From: JAAYHC01 sp964483175
GTDB lineage: Bacteria; Bacillota; UBA5301
NCBI GenBank assembly: GCA_964483175.1
Contig: CAZAAT010000065.1
Location: 1 to 11,911, forward strand
DNA: 11,911 nucleotides
Direction: 5' to 3'
How positions within the stretch are numbered: position 1 is the first letter of the stretch; the number at the start of each line of letters is the position of its first letter. The position numbers and the translations under genes are program-made. Below the pieces are notes generated by a model, which was given only the letters and a program-made list of their open reading frames with translations, did not search any database and had not been told where the DNA came from. This document shows positions 1-7,332 of the stretch, piece after piece.

Positions 1-383
1 CCCGAATCACCGAACAGCATCAGCTGCAAGCTGCGCAGGCGCTGTTGCATGAGGGCCGGATCCTGGGTGACCCCCTCGTGCGGCAGGATTTCCAAGGCCG
101 GAAAAATCTCAACCGGCAACCCGGGCACAAGGAACTCCAAATCATCAGCCAAGGCTGCCGCGCTATAGGGATCAGGGGTCAGAATAATAGTGATCCCCGG
201 CTCACCCAGTGATTTTTGGCGTTTTACTTCCAAATCCCTAGCCTCGACCAGCGCACCAAGAAACAACGAACGACCGGCTGAATCAAGGCCGGAGACCAAT
301 ATTTCCGAGACATTAGCCTCTATCGATCGGCGGATTTCACGAAAACCTTGAGAATATCGTAATTGGCGTAATACGCTTTGCAA
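1..383 (-). CDS. mfd: Transcription-repair coupling factor Mfd, N-terminal part (runs off the left edge)
   Basis: The frame is open from a TTG at 383-381 to the window edge, giving 127 residues. An AGGAGG at 390-395 lies 6 bases upstream of the TTG and fixes this start; there is no competing ATG. The product resembles the N-terminal UvrB-like region of Mfd: GLDSAGRSL at residues 32-40, a TPDPYSAAALADDLEFL stretch at 69-85, FPALEILPHEG at 94-104, then a QQRLRSLQLML helix. In the family, Mfd is a DNA translocase of about 1,150 residues that removes stalled RNA polymerase and recruits UvrA to the lesion. Only the UvrA-contacting N-terminal module is visible; the RNA polymerase-interacting and helicase parts lie outside. 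It is probably transcribed from its own promoter in the preceding gap rather than with the pilus genes. The identification is by pattern recognition of a partial protein. Confidence 0.8.
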   Translation of the reverse strand, partial: MQSVLRQLRYSQGFREIRRSIEANVSEILVSGLDSAGRSLFLGALVEARDLEVKRQKSLGEPGITIILTPDPYSAAALADDLEFLVPGLPVEIFPALEILPHEGVTQDPALMQQRLRSLQLMLFGDS

Positions 384-413
384 ACGGTACCTCCTAAAAT
401 AGTCATGGCAAAT

Positions 414-439
414 AGGGCTCTGGGAGAAACCACAGCCCT
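414..439 (-). other. Hairpin in the leader of mfd
   Basis: Bases 414-423 (AGGGCTCTGG) pair with 430-439 (CCACAGCCCT) with one mismatch across a 6-base loop. In the transcribed strand the stem is followed by TATTTGCC rather than a run of T, so it is a poor intrinsic terminator. It begins about where a transcript from the candidate promoter at 446-475 would start. It could be a 5' stabilising stem of the mfd mRNA or a weak terminator of the upstream operon. Confidence 0.45.
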
Positions 440-445
440 GTGGGA

Positions 446-475
446 ATTATACTCTTTCAATCAAACAATATTCAA
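446..475 (-). promoter_or_regulatory. Candidate sigma-A type promoter for mfd
   Basis: On the minus strand a perfect TATAAT (446-451) is preceded, after an 18-base spacer, by TTGAAT (470-475), which matches 4 of 6 positions of the -35 consensus. The predicted start near 439 leaves a leader of about 55 bases before the mfd TTG. The -35 box overlaps the stop codon of the upstream gene. This is the only strong -10 match noticed in the gap between that gene and mfd. Confidence 0.55.
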
Positions 476-846
476 GGGTGTCGGCGGAAGACAAGCTTAT
501 TCCATTGGAAATGAACAAGGATGCCAGCGGCCAAGCCTACCCACCACCAACCGCTATAGTACCAAACCCAAAAGGTTACAAAGCCAACGGTCATATGAAG
601 CAGCAAGCTGCTTAAAGACGATAATATCTTACCACCAGCACCTAGATCCCAAAAAACCTCGGCGACTCCGAATAAAAGGTGAACAGTCATTAGCGGTGCG
701 CCAAGGGTAATCGCTGAAATAGTTTTGGCCGCTTCTTCGACGATTGGAGCCCCATAGACAGGATAATACTCCCGGAAAAAGCGACCTCCTGCTAAATTTA
801 GTGCCGCCGCTATCAAGAGAGCTGCGATCGTCGCCACTAATGCCAC
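472..846 (-). CDS. Very small PrsW/CPBP-like membrane protein, putative intramembrane protease
   Basis: The protein has 124 residues and is almost entirely hydrophobic, with about three to four membrane segments (roughly 1-20, 43-66, 76-97 and 99-119). Polar residues inside the membrane form the motif set of the PrsW/CPBP clan of intramembrane metalloproteases: E37-E38-x-x-K41, F59-x-x-x-E63, H84 and H112-x-x-x-N116. Known PrsW and CPBP proteins are usually 200 residues or more with more membrane segments, so this would be a stripped-down version. The start is a GTG at 846-844, supported by AGGAAGG at 854-860 seven bases upstream. That site overlaps the stop codon of the PHP gene, which points to coupled translation. 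It is the last gene before the mfd promoter. PrsW cleaves anti-sigma factors and some CPBP proteins process prenylated or peptide substrates, but the substrate here is unknown. The active-site match is seen in the sequence; protease activity is inference. Confidence 0.6.
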   Translation of the reverse strand: MALVATIAALLIAAALNLAGGRFFREYYPVYGAPIVEEAAKTISAITLGAPLMTVHLLFGVAEVFWDLGAGGKILSSLSSLLLHMTVGFVTFWVWYYSGWWWVGLAAGILVHFQWNKLVFRRHP

Positions 847-858
847 AGATTATCCTTC

Positions 859-1668
859 CTAGCCTAAAGGGACTTGCGCTCCGATCCCATTGGTAAACCT
901 GGTGATAGTAGTATACCCGATATCCTTAAGAAGCTGCACCGCCGCCGGGTAGTCTTTACCGACATCTTCGGGATAATGCGCATCGGACGCCATGGTAATC
1001 TTAATCCCATGCTGCTTTGCCAGTTTGAGCAGCTCTGGTTCGGGATAAAGCCGACCAACAGGTTTACGCAATCCAGCGGTACTAACCTCAATACACAAAT
1101 CTTGCGCCCCAGCGATCGTTTCCACCAGCGGTTTATACAATCTCGTCAAATCCCCGGCGGGTTGGTGTCCGAAAACTTTAATTACATCAGGATGACTGAG
1201 GCTGTGAAATAACTTGGAGGCGGCCGCCTGACCAAGGATTTGAAAGTATTCTGCATAAACCTCGTCCAAATCACGGCGGTTCCATTCATCAGCCCAATCC
1301 GGGTTGTCAAAGCCCCAAGCCCCCAACCAGTGAATTGACCCCAACACATAGTCGAAGGGGTAAGCTTTGATGAGCTCGCGGATGAAATCCTCTTTATCGG
1401 GCGAGTAATCCACTTCGAGGCTAAGCTTAACAGGCAACCCCTCTTGTTTGAGGGAAAGGATGAGATCCACATACTCATCCAAATCCTCGGTGCAGCGCTC
1501 GATTGCCCAAGGGTGGTCGACTATCCCCAATGCTTGCTTGAAGCGATAGACGTGCTCGCTAAAACCAATTTCACTGATGCCCCTTGCCGAAGCTGTTTCC
1601 CAAAATTTAAGGGCCCACTCACGACTAAACGGGCCATTTTCCAGATGCATATGGTAATCAAGCAGCAT
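859..1668 (-). CDS. PHP-domain phosphoesterase, histidinol-phosphatase (HisJ) family
   Basis: The 269-residue protein has the length of the HisJ-type PHP phosphatases and the full set of likely metal ligands of that fold: H6-x-H8 in DYHMH, E38-H39 in FSEHV, E85 and D87 in LEVDY, H113 in GSIHW, H159 in SLSHPD, and D229-x-H231 in SDAHYPEDVG. In this family a trinuclear metal centre hydrolyses L-histidinol phosphate to L-histidinol, the next-to-last phase of histidine synthesis. No other his gene is visible here, and the subfamily is often annotated by homology alone, so another phosphomonoester may be the substrate. No signal peptide or membrane segment is seen, so it should be cytoplasmic. The ATG follows AGGGGG by about 7 bases, and the pilD stop lies only 4 bases upstream, so it is probably transcribed at the end of the pilus operon. 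Confidence 0.85.
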   Translation of the reverse strand: MLLDYHMHLENGPFSREWALKFWETASARGISEIGFSEHVYRFKQALGIVDHPWAIERCTEDLDEYVDLILSLKQEGLPVKLSLEVDYSPDKEDFIRELIKAYPFDYVLGSIHWLGAWGFDNPDWADEWNRRDLDEVYAEYFQILGQAAASKLFHSLSHPDVIKVFGHQPAGDLTRLYKPLVETIAGAQDLCIEVSTAGLRKPVGRLYPEPELLKLAKQHGIKITMASDAHYPEDVGKDYPAAVQLLKDIGYTTITRFTNGIGAQVPLG

Positions 1669-1672
1669 TTGG

Positions 1673-2452
1673 CTACCCCCTGTACAAAGTGAGAATGATT
1701 GCGCCTAAAGCCAAATACGGACCAAAGGGGATAGCGTCTTTGCGCCCCTTCTTACCGGTTACTAGCAAAACGATTCCTACTGCAGAGCCTAATAAAGCTG
1801 CCACAAATAGATTATACAAAGCCGCTTGCCAGCCTAAAAAGGCTCCAATCATCGCATTAAGTTTGACATCGCCCAGCCCCATACCTCCCCGGGAGATGAT
1901 AACAACTAACAGAACGATTGCGCCCCCAACAAGTGCCCCTAGTAAAGCAGCCTGCAAAGAAAATTCGGAGACATAGGTGCCTAAATTAAAAGTGAGTGAG
2001 ACCGGATAGCGCCCCCAAGCTCGCCACAGGTCGGTGCTACCACCCCAGAGCAAACCCGCCGCAATTCCAGGTATGGTAATGCGGTTCGGTAAGATCCCGT
2101 GGTGTAAATCGATGAAACTCAAGGCTAATAGACTCGAAAAGAAAGCCCCGAAGAGCCAGAACTGAAGAGTAAAACCATATTGGGCAAAGAGCAGTGAGTA
2201 GAGGGTTAAATTAATGACCTCAACTACCGGATATTGCCACGAAATGGGCTCGTGGCAATATCTACACCTACCTTTAGCAGCGAAATAACTCAAAACCGGG
2301 ACTAGATCCTGAGGGGATAACCTCGTCCCGCATTTAGGGCAATAGGAGCCGGGTAGCGCGACTGACTCATTGCGCGGCACCCGCCAGATTACAACATTGA
2401 CAAAACTACCGACAACCAAGCCTAAAACAACTGCAACGATCCAAGCTATCAT
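1673..2452 (-). CDS. pilD: Prepilin peptidase / N-methyltransferase (A24 aspartic protease)
   Basis: This bifunctional inner-membrane enzyme cuts the short leader of type IV prepilins and methylates the new N-terminal residue. The 259-residue product shows the whole family layout: a first membrane helix with GSFVNVVIWR, a cytoplasmic zinc domain with C38-x-x-C41 and C63-x-x-C66 (linked to the N-methyltransferase half), then membrane segments carrying the two catalytic aspartates, D115 in FIDLHHGILPNRIT and D195 in GMGLGDVKL. Both cysteine pairs and both aspartates are present, so it should be active for both reactions. The evident substrates are the two prepilins encoded at 7009-7746. The ATG at 2452 follows AGGAGAGG by about 10 bases; pilQ ends 17 bases upstream and its stop adjoins that site. 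GspO/ComC is an equivalent name in other systems. Confidence 0.95.
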   Translation of the reverse strand: MIAWIVAVVLGLVVGSFVNVVIWRVPRNESVALPGSYCPKCGTRLSPQDLVPVLSYFAAKGRCRYCHEPISWQYPVVEVINLTLYSLLFAQYGFTLQFWLFGAFFSSLLALSFIDLHHGILPNRITIPGIAAGLLWGGSTDLWRAWGRYPVSLTFNLGTYVSEFSLQAALLGALVGGAIVLLVVIISRGGMGLGDVKLNAMIGAFLGWQAALYNLFVAALLGSAVGIVLLVTGKKGRKDAIPFGPYLALGAIILTLYRG

Positions 2453-2469
2453 CTACAGAAAACCTCTCC

Positions 2470-4152
2470 TTACCTGGCTGGAACCGGAATAATTGTCGGA
2501 GTCAAGAAAATAACAATCTCTGTTTGTACCGTATCTTTTGTGGTGGTCTTGAAGAGATTGCCGAAGATCGGCAACTCACCAAGCACCGGAACATTTTTGA
2601 TCTTGTCGATCTCTTCTTCTTGGATCAAACCGCCCAGCACCATCGTCTCACCATTGGTGAGAGTCATCTGGGTATCTGCCTTACGAGTCCGGATCTGCGG
2701 ATAACCCTGGGGTGTCTGGCCGACGATTGTGCTAACCTCCGGCTTAACAGTGGCGGTAATAAATCCTTCACTGGTTATCCGCGGTAAGACATCAAGCATA
2801 ATGCCAACATCGATATATTCTACCGAGGTTGTGATAACCACGTTTCCATTAGCATCCGTGTCTTTTTTGTCAATGACAATGGGAACCCGATCCCCGATAT
2901 GAATGGTAGCTTGTTGACCGTCGATAACAGCAACCCGTGGGTTCGCAAGCACCCGGGAATCGCCGCTCTCCTCAAGTATCTTCAGGGTTGCCTCTATATC
3001 AGGTCCTATCTTGGCCAAGCTGAAATTGGGTTTTTCGATTCCCGTGATTTGGTTGAAAATAAGGCCGCTATTTCCGGTAACATCCCAATCAATCCCCAAG
3101 TTTTTCAACGCTGTTACCGAAATCTCCTCGACCCTTGCCTCTATCAGAACCTGGTAAGCCGGCTGATCGATCTGCTTCATAATCTCCAGGGCCTCGGAAA
3201 CCTCTTGTTCTGTACCGCGGATGGCTACCATTCTATTTTCCTGAACTACCTTAATACCTTCCGGAGGTATTACCAGGCTGAGCGCCTGAGTTGCTGCTTC
3301 GCTTGAAATATGGTTAAGTCTGATTACTTGGGAAATATTCACCACAGAAGGAGGCTCTTCCTCTGTAACGGGAATTGGGGCCGCCTCTTCCGGCTCGGCT
3401 AACTCAGGTTGATCTATTGCTTTTAATACCTCAGCCACCATATCCAACTGAGCCTGGGTTCCGCGGAAGACGATAGCCTTGTTTCGGGGGACCAGTAATA
3501 CGGAAGAATCCAAGCTACTCTTGAGGGCGGAAATTATCAGCTCCGAATCGACGTAATTTAAATTAAACACCTTTGTAATGGGCTCAGTTTTGGCCACGTC
3601 TTTCCCTACATCTAAGGTTTCAATTAACTTGGCAACGGCAGTTAACTGTGAAGGAATCGCTTTAACAATTAAGGTCCGCGAGCTCGAATCCGCTACAATG
3701 TTGTTTTTATCGACAATCAAGGATACCGCTGCAACCGCCTCGGCTGGATGCAGGTACTGAAGGTTGAAGGTACGCAAGACAGGTTCTTCGAGTGCCTGAA
3801 CCATCCGTTCTTCGCTGGCAACTAACAAGACATCGCCTACCCAGCGGTAAATAAATCCGTTGGCTTTGACCACCATATCCAGAGCCTGGTTGAACGGGAC
3901 CTCGTTTAGGCTAACCGAGACTTCTCCAATTACACTTTGGTCGGCCACTACGTTAATCCCGCTTAGCTTGGCCAACAATTGCAAGACATCCCGAATATCG
4001 GCGGACTTTAGCTCAAGGGTAATCGGCGTCGTCTTCTGTGAATAGGTACTGGCAGCGATCTTGACCTCGTTTGCTGCTTGCACAGGTTGCACCAGAATCA
4101 GCGAGGTCAGTAAAATAATCCATAAAAGATAAGACCTTTTATCGGGTTTCAT
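2470..4152 (-). CDS. pilQ: Type IV pilus secretin PilQ
   Basis: This protein forms the ring-shaped outer-membrane pore through which the pilus leaves the cell. Counting from the ATG at 4152 it has 560 residues. A signal peptide occupies about 1-26 (KR-rich start, hydrophobic core, VQA cleavage site). An STN-like domain follows at about 43-116. Three secretin N repeats begin near 126 (TFNLQYL), 193 (KVFNLNYV) and 275 (VIRLNHIS), with a Pro/Glu-rich linker at about 249-270 before the third. The secretin barrel covers about 335-555, with LANPRVAVIDGQQATIHIGD near 402-421 and VLGELPIFGNLF near 523-534. No AMIN peptidoglycan-binding domain is apparent before the STN domain. The in-frame ATG at 4170 would add six residues, but it lacks a good ribosome site, while GGGAGGG (4162-4168) sits 9 bases before 4152. 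The gene begins 2 bases after the upstream stop, so translation is probably coupled. Confidence 0.95.
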   Translation of the reverse strand: MKPDKRSYLLWIILLTSLILVQPVQAANEVKIAASTYSQKTTPITLELKSADIRDVLQLLAKLSGINVVADQSVIGEVSVSLNEVPFNQALDMVVKANGFIYRWVGDVLLVASEERMVQALEEPVLRTFNLQYLHPAEAVAAVSLIVDKNNIVADSSSRTLIVKAIPSQLTAVAKLIETLDVGKDVAKTEPITKVFNLNYVDSELIISALKSSLDSSVLLVPRNKAIVFRGTQAQLDMVAEVLKAIDQPELAEPEEAAPIPVTEEEPPSVVNISQVIRLNHISSEAATQALSLVIPPEGIKVVQENRMVAIRGTEQEVSEALEIMKQIDQPAYQVLIEARVEEISVTALKNLGIDWDVTGNSGLIFNQITGIEKPNFSLAKIGPDIEATLKILEESGDSRVLANPRVAVIDGQQATIHIGDRVPIVIDKKDTDANGNVVITTSVEYIDVGIMLDVLPRITSEGFITATVKPEVSTIVGQTPQGYPQIRTRKADTQMTLTNGETMVLGGLIQEEEIDKIKNVPVLGELPIFGNLFKTTTKDTVQTEIVIFLTPTIIPVPAR

Positions 4153-4154
4153 AA

Positions 4155-4745
4155 CTAAATTCCCTCCCATGCCAACAACATGCTTCGCTTACCTTTAGTT
4201 AGCTGCACCTTGTCGGCCTTGAGCATCTTAACTTTCCATCCATTGAAGACGGCACCTTCGTAAATAACCTGACTATTGCCATTGGCATCAGCAATGATCC
4301 CCATATACTTGCTTCCAATCTTGGCCAGGCCACGTAAAGCCAATCTATCTTCCGCTGGCGGTTCGGGGGGTGCGGTCTTAATAGTCGATTTCTCCACCTG
4401 TGGTTGGACCACAGGCCGAAACGGATTTTCGGCTAAAACAGTTTGAACCTGTACTTCCTCCCCAAAAGAGGCCGAAATCGCCCCAGCTTTACCAGCAGTT
4501 ACAGCAAGTTGCAGCGTCTGGTCAACCACAGCGTGGGTCCGAGCTAGGATTTCGGAGTCTATCGGACTGGCCACCGGTTCTGGTTGGTACAGGCTCGTAA
4601 AAAATTGCTCGGCTACATAGGACCAGGCAATGAGGGCCAAGATAGTGATTAACAGAAGAACAACGACTCTTTTTACCAGGTGCATTTTTAAGGGGTCACT
4701 GCCCAATTTATTCCGCAGGCCTTCCAGCGACAAACCGAACTCCAT
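4155..4745 (-). CDS. Membrane-anchored PilP/GspC-like pilus alignment protein
   Basis: The gene occupies the pilP position between pilO and pilQ. The product (196 residues from the ATG at 4745) has a short cytoplasmic N-terminus, one membrane helix at about 24-43, a helical stretch, an ENPFRP motif followed by a proline-rich linker at about 127-148, and a C-terminal small beta domain (LRGLAKIGSKYMGIIAD, later VIYEGAVFNGWKVKML). That last domain resembles the HR/PilP domain that docks onto the secretin N domains. PilP of Proteobacteria is a lipoprotein; no lipobox is seen here, so this version is tethered by a transmembrane helix, like GspC of type II secretion. The start codon forms TGATG with the pilO stop; a GTG one codon earlier (4748) is possible, but GGTGGTGAG is better spaced to the ATG. 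Function is inferred from position and domain layout. Confidence 0.75.
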   Translation of the reverse strand: MEFGLSLEGLRNKLGSDPLKMHLVKRVVVLLLITILALIAWSYVAEQFFTSLYQPEPVASPIDSEILARTHAVVDQTLQLAVTAGKAGAISASFGEEVQVQTVLAENPFRPVVQPQVEKSTIKTAPPEPPAEDRLALRGLAKIGSKYMGIIADANGNSQVIYEGAVFNGWKVKMLKADKVQLTKGKRSMLLAWEGI

Positions 4746-5302
4746 CACATCTCACCACCCTGTAACGAAAACATAATCACGGTCAGGTTGGTTCTCAGCT
4801 CTCCACTAGATCCAGGTTCCGGGGCTTCAAACTGGGCCTGCCTGACCTCACTCGGGTAGGAGAGCTCTTCGATAATCTGAATGAACCGTTGGGTGCTAGC
4901 CAGTGATCCGCCAAAAACAACTTCGATCGGCTGTTCAACCGTTTCACCTACAGTAATCGCTTTATACGGACGCAAATCAACCAGTTTTACGCCGGCTTGT
5001 CGAGAACCATTCTCCAAAGCCTGCAGAAAAAGCAAAATACGGTTGCCTCCCGCCAATCTGCTTTCGACCTGGTCAACTTCTGCCTTAAGATCGCTCACCT
5101 GCTCGGCATATTGTTGCAGGTTCGTTGCGCGCTGGCGACCATAAGTAATCTCCTGTTTCACCAACTCATACTGTTGCTTCGCCAAATCTCTGGCTGCTGT
5201 TGCCGGCTCGTAGGACCAGAAATAGAAGCCTACTACCAACAGTAGCACGATCAAGACCAATAATTGGATTCGGCTTTTCGAATTACTCAGCGAAAAATTC
5301 AT
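4745..5302 (-). CDS. pilO: Type IV pilus alignment protein PilO
   Basis: PilO is a bitopic inner-membrane protein that dimerises with PilN and links the cytoplasmic PilM ring to the periplasmic PilP and PilQ. The 185-residue product has the expected architecture: a short cytoplasmic tail, a membrane helix at about 12-29, a heptad-rich coiled coil at about 35-85 (YELVKQEI ... DLKAEVDQVESRL), and a C-terminal ferredoxin-like domain (about 90-183) with the typical FGGSLASTQRFIQIIEEL stretch. Its ATG overlaps the pilN stop by four bases (ATGA, 5299-5302) and its own stop overlaps the next start, so pilM to pilP are tightly coupled. A GGTGGTGAG ribosome site precedes the start. Order and topology make the call firm even though PilO sequences diverge strongly. 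Confidence 0.9.
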   Translation of the reverse strand: MNFSLSNSKSRIQLLVLIVLLLVVGFYFWSYEPATAARDLAKQQYELVKQEITYGRQRATNLQQYAEQVSDLKAEVDQVESRLAGGNRILLFLQALENGSRQAGVKLVDLRPYKAITVGETVEQPIEVVFGGSLASTQRFIQIIEELSYPSEVRQAQFEAPEPGSSGELRTNLTVIMFSLQGGEM

Positions 5303-5841
5303 CCCCGCTCACCACCTTTGGGATAAGCGGTTGCCGTGAGAGAAAAGCTAATCAGCTCCTCTCCACGCTCGGTATCGCCCAAGGTAACCGCCAGATTACG
5401 GTCTTCTTCGAGCCATTTAATAAAAGCTGCGACATCTGAATATGCCAATGCTTTACCCTCAACATAGACCTCACCGTTAAGGCGTAAATCCAACCAGGTT
5501 AACCAGATCTGCCGCGGAAATTCGCCTTGAAAATAGTTTAGATACGGTAAGATGGAGCCATCTTTGGCTATTAATGGCCGGGCCAGCTCCAGCCGGTGCG
5601 TCAATTCGGCCTCTACACTCTTTAAATCCTCATAACGCTTGTTCACCATCTGGTACTGGTTGGCCAACTCTTTGAGAGCTTTGGTCTCCTGTTGCAACAA
5701 AGTAGTCTGAACCTTCAAACTCAAATTAATCGTTAATAACACCAAAAGGCAAATGGCTAAGACGACGATGCCGACAATTAAAAACCGCTCAATAGCTTTG
5801 GCATCACGATATCTTTTCGGTAACAGGTTCACACTGATCAT
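5299..5841 (-). CDS. pilN: Type IV pilus assembly protein PilN
   Basis: The 180-residue protein begins MISVNLLPKRYRD. The VNLLP motif at residues 4-8 is the conserved N-terminal peptide that inserts into a groove of PilM. A single membrane helix spans about 20-42, followed by a periplasmic coiled coil at about 45-88 and a small alpha/beta domain containing WLTWLDLRLNGEVYVEGKA and VAAFIKWLEE. This is the standard PilN plan, with typical length. Its start overlaps the pilM stop by four bases (ATGA, 5838-5841), matching a need for equal amounts of the two partners. A PilN-PilO heterodimer is the expected assembly. Confidence 0.93.
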   Translation of the reverse strand: MISVNLLPKRYRDAKAIERFLIVGIVVLAICLLVLLTINLSLKVQTTLLQQETKALKELANQYQMVNKRYEDLKSVEAELTHRLELARPLIAKDGSILPYLNYFQGEFPRQIWLTWLDLRLNGEVYVEGKALAYSDVAAFIKWLEEDRNLAVTLGDTERGEELISFSLTATAYPKGGERG

Positions 5842-6983
5842 TCGGTATTCACCTTCCAGAGGGCCAATCCAATGGCACCTGAATAGGCCTCAACATCTGA
5901 CGGAAAGTTGTCAGCCCTGACTAGATTCTGCAACGGATCTGCCAGCTCAATTTGGACACCTAGGATGTTATGGAGATACTCAACCATACCCGGCATCCTT
6001 ACACCGGCACCGGTGACAACAATACGGTCGATCGGTATCCAGCCATTTTGGGCACGGTAATAATCTAAAGAGCGTTGCATTTCTTCGACCATTTCTTCGG
6101 CTACCTCTTGGACGGCTTGTCCGATCTTGGTTTCTTCATCATCGCCCAGCGGAACGATGCCATCGACATTAATGCTAGCCTTGGTCAACTTAATTTGGTG
6201 CGCCTCACCAAGTTCAAGACCTAACCGCTCGGCGATTCGCTCCTCAAACTGGCACCCTCCAATGGTAAAACTGCGACTAATCCTAATATAGGCATCCCGA
6301 AAAATGGCGACATCAGTTGTGCCGGAGCCAAGGTCGATAATGGCCTCAGAAATCCCTCCATCGATCCCATAACCTGTAGCAGCCGCTTCACCCAAAGGAT
6401 CATCGATTATTTGGCGCGGCGGAAGATTCTGAGGATCAACTTTACCGATACCAAGTGCTCTCGCAAGCGCCAACGGACCGGCATCAATACCAACAACCTC
6501 CAGCTTGGCCTGGTGAAATGCCTGCATTAATCGCTCAACCTCTGGAGAGTGAGCAGCAATTAAAATCACTTCAGCATCAGAGCTTTGCTCTGGGTTTTGA
6601 TAATAGATGGGAATAATGTCGTACGTGGTCTCTTCTACTGGATAGGGCAAATACTGTGAACCTTCCCAGATCGCCGCCTCCCGTAACTCGACCACATCCA
6701 TAAATGGCATAATAAAATTGCGAATAACCAGCCCGGCCGCGGGAATCATGGTGACCACTTTTTTGGTAGTGATCCCGGATTCCCTCAGCACTTCCTTGAG
6801 TCCAGCAGCCAACCGGGCCGGATCCAAAACTTTTCCTTCGTTGTCTAGCGCACCCTCTGGGGTCGGCACCGTGCCCCATTTAAGCAAACGATATGACCCA
6901 TCCGCAGCCAACTCTACTTCGGCTGCCCTAATTGTTGCGTACCCATAGTCTAGGCCAACGATGCGTTTTGTGCGTTTGAACAT
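5838..6983 (-). CDS. pilM: Actin-like ATPase PilM of the type IV pilus inner-membrane complex
   Basis: PilM is a cytoplasmic FtsA/actin-fold protein that binds the N-terminus of PilN and connects the motor to the periplasmic alignment complex. The 381-residue product has the nucleotide-binding motifs: phosphate-1 in GLDYGYATIRAAEV (10-23), phosphate-2 in IDLGSGTTDVAIF (216-228), and the adenosine motif VTGAGVRMPGM (323-333). The PilM signature AIWEGSQYLPYPVEETTYDI near 104-122 is also present. Residues about 178-208 look like an extra loop between subdomains, ahead of phosphate-2, that I do not recall in model PilM proteins. The ATG at 6983 follows AAGGGGG by 7 bases and starts 25 AT-rich bases after the second prepilin gene. 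Confidence 0.95.
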   Translation of the reverse strand: MFKRTKRIVGLDYGYATIRAAEVELAADGSYRLLKWGTVPTPEGALDNEGKVLDPARLAAGLKEVLRESGITTKKVVTMIPAAGLVIRNFIMPFMDVVELREAAIWEGSQYLPYPVEETTYDIIPIYYQNPEQSSDAEVILIAAHSPEVERLMQAFHQAKLEVVGIDAGPLALARALGIGKVDPQNLPPRQIIDDPLGEAAATGYGIDGGISEAIIDLGSGTTDVAIFRDAYIRISRSFTIGGCQFEERIAERLGLELGEAHQIKLTKASINVDGIVPLGDDEETKIGQAVQEVAEEMVEEMQRSLDYYRAQNGWIPIDRIVVTGAGVRMPGMVEYLHNILGVQIELADPLQNLVRADNFPSDVEAYSGAIGLALWKVNTE

Positions 6984-7008
6984 GGGGTTGCCCCCTTATA
7001 TTTAATAA

Positions 7009-7314
7009 TTAATGCGAATGAGTTTCTACTTCGCCAGTATTTTTGTCGTAAACGTAATCCTGTCCTAACGGGCAGGTGGGAACAGACCTTAGGTAATGAG
7101 GTACCAATGATAAAAGATTATCAGGTTGTTTTGATTCCTTGAAAGTGTATAGCATTATTGCATTGTTTAATGTTGTAATGTTAGCTTTGCACGCAGTTCT
7201 AGCAGCCTCATCACGTTTATTACTAAGTAAGACAAATCCCATACTGGATAAAATCCCGAGTAGCGCAACAACCACAAGAACTTCAATTAATGTAAAACCC
7301 TTAGACTCCTTCAT
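7009..7314 (-). CDS. Short type IV prepilin-like protein (candidate minor pilin)
   Basis: The 101-residue protein begins MKESKG followed by FTLIEVLVVVALLGILSS, a class III signal: a six-residue basic leader, cleavage after G6, then F1 and the invariant E5 of the mature pilin. The mature chain would be 95 residues, very small for a pilin. It aligns with the upstream pilin at mature C36-K37-A38-N39, Y50-x-F52, the PTCP near the end and a DY...D..TG..V tail, so the two are paralogues. It lacks the proline at mature position 22 that the upstream pilin has, and it has only two cysteines (C36 and C75). PilD encoded in the same cluster should process it. A minor or initiating pilin is the likeliest role. 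AAAGGAG lies 9 bases before the ATG. Confidence 0.88.
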   Translation of the reverse strand: MKESKGFTLIEVLVVVALLGILSSMGFVLLSNKRDEAARTACKANITTLNNAIMLYTFKESKQPDNLLSLVPHYLRSVPTCPLGQDYVYDKNTGEVETHSH

Positions 7315-7332
7315 TAATCCTAGCTCCTTTCA

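Noticed and set aside
378..710. Open frame of 110 codons on the plus strand at the mfd/PrsW-like junction
   Set aside because: It runs antisense across the mfd promoter and the small membrane gene, has low-complexity basic composition and no domain; the minus-strand reading explains the region better.
4153..4170. Longer pilQ reading frame starting at 4170
   Set aside because: No ribosome site precedes it, and the added residues are encoded by the GGGAGGG site that serves the ATG at 4152; the signal peptide also reads properly from 4152.
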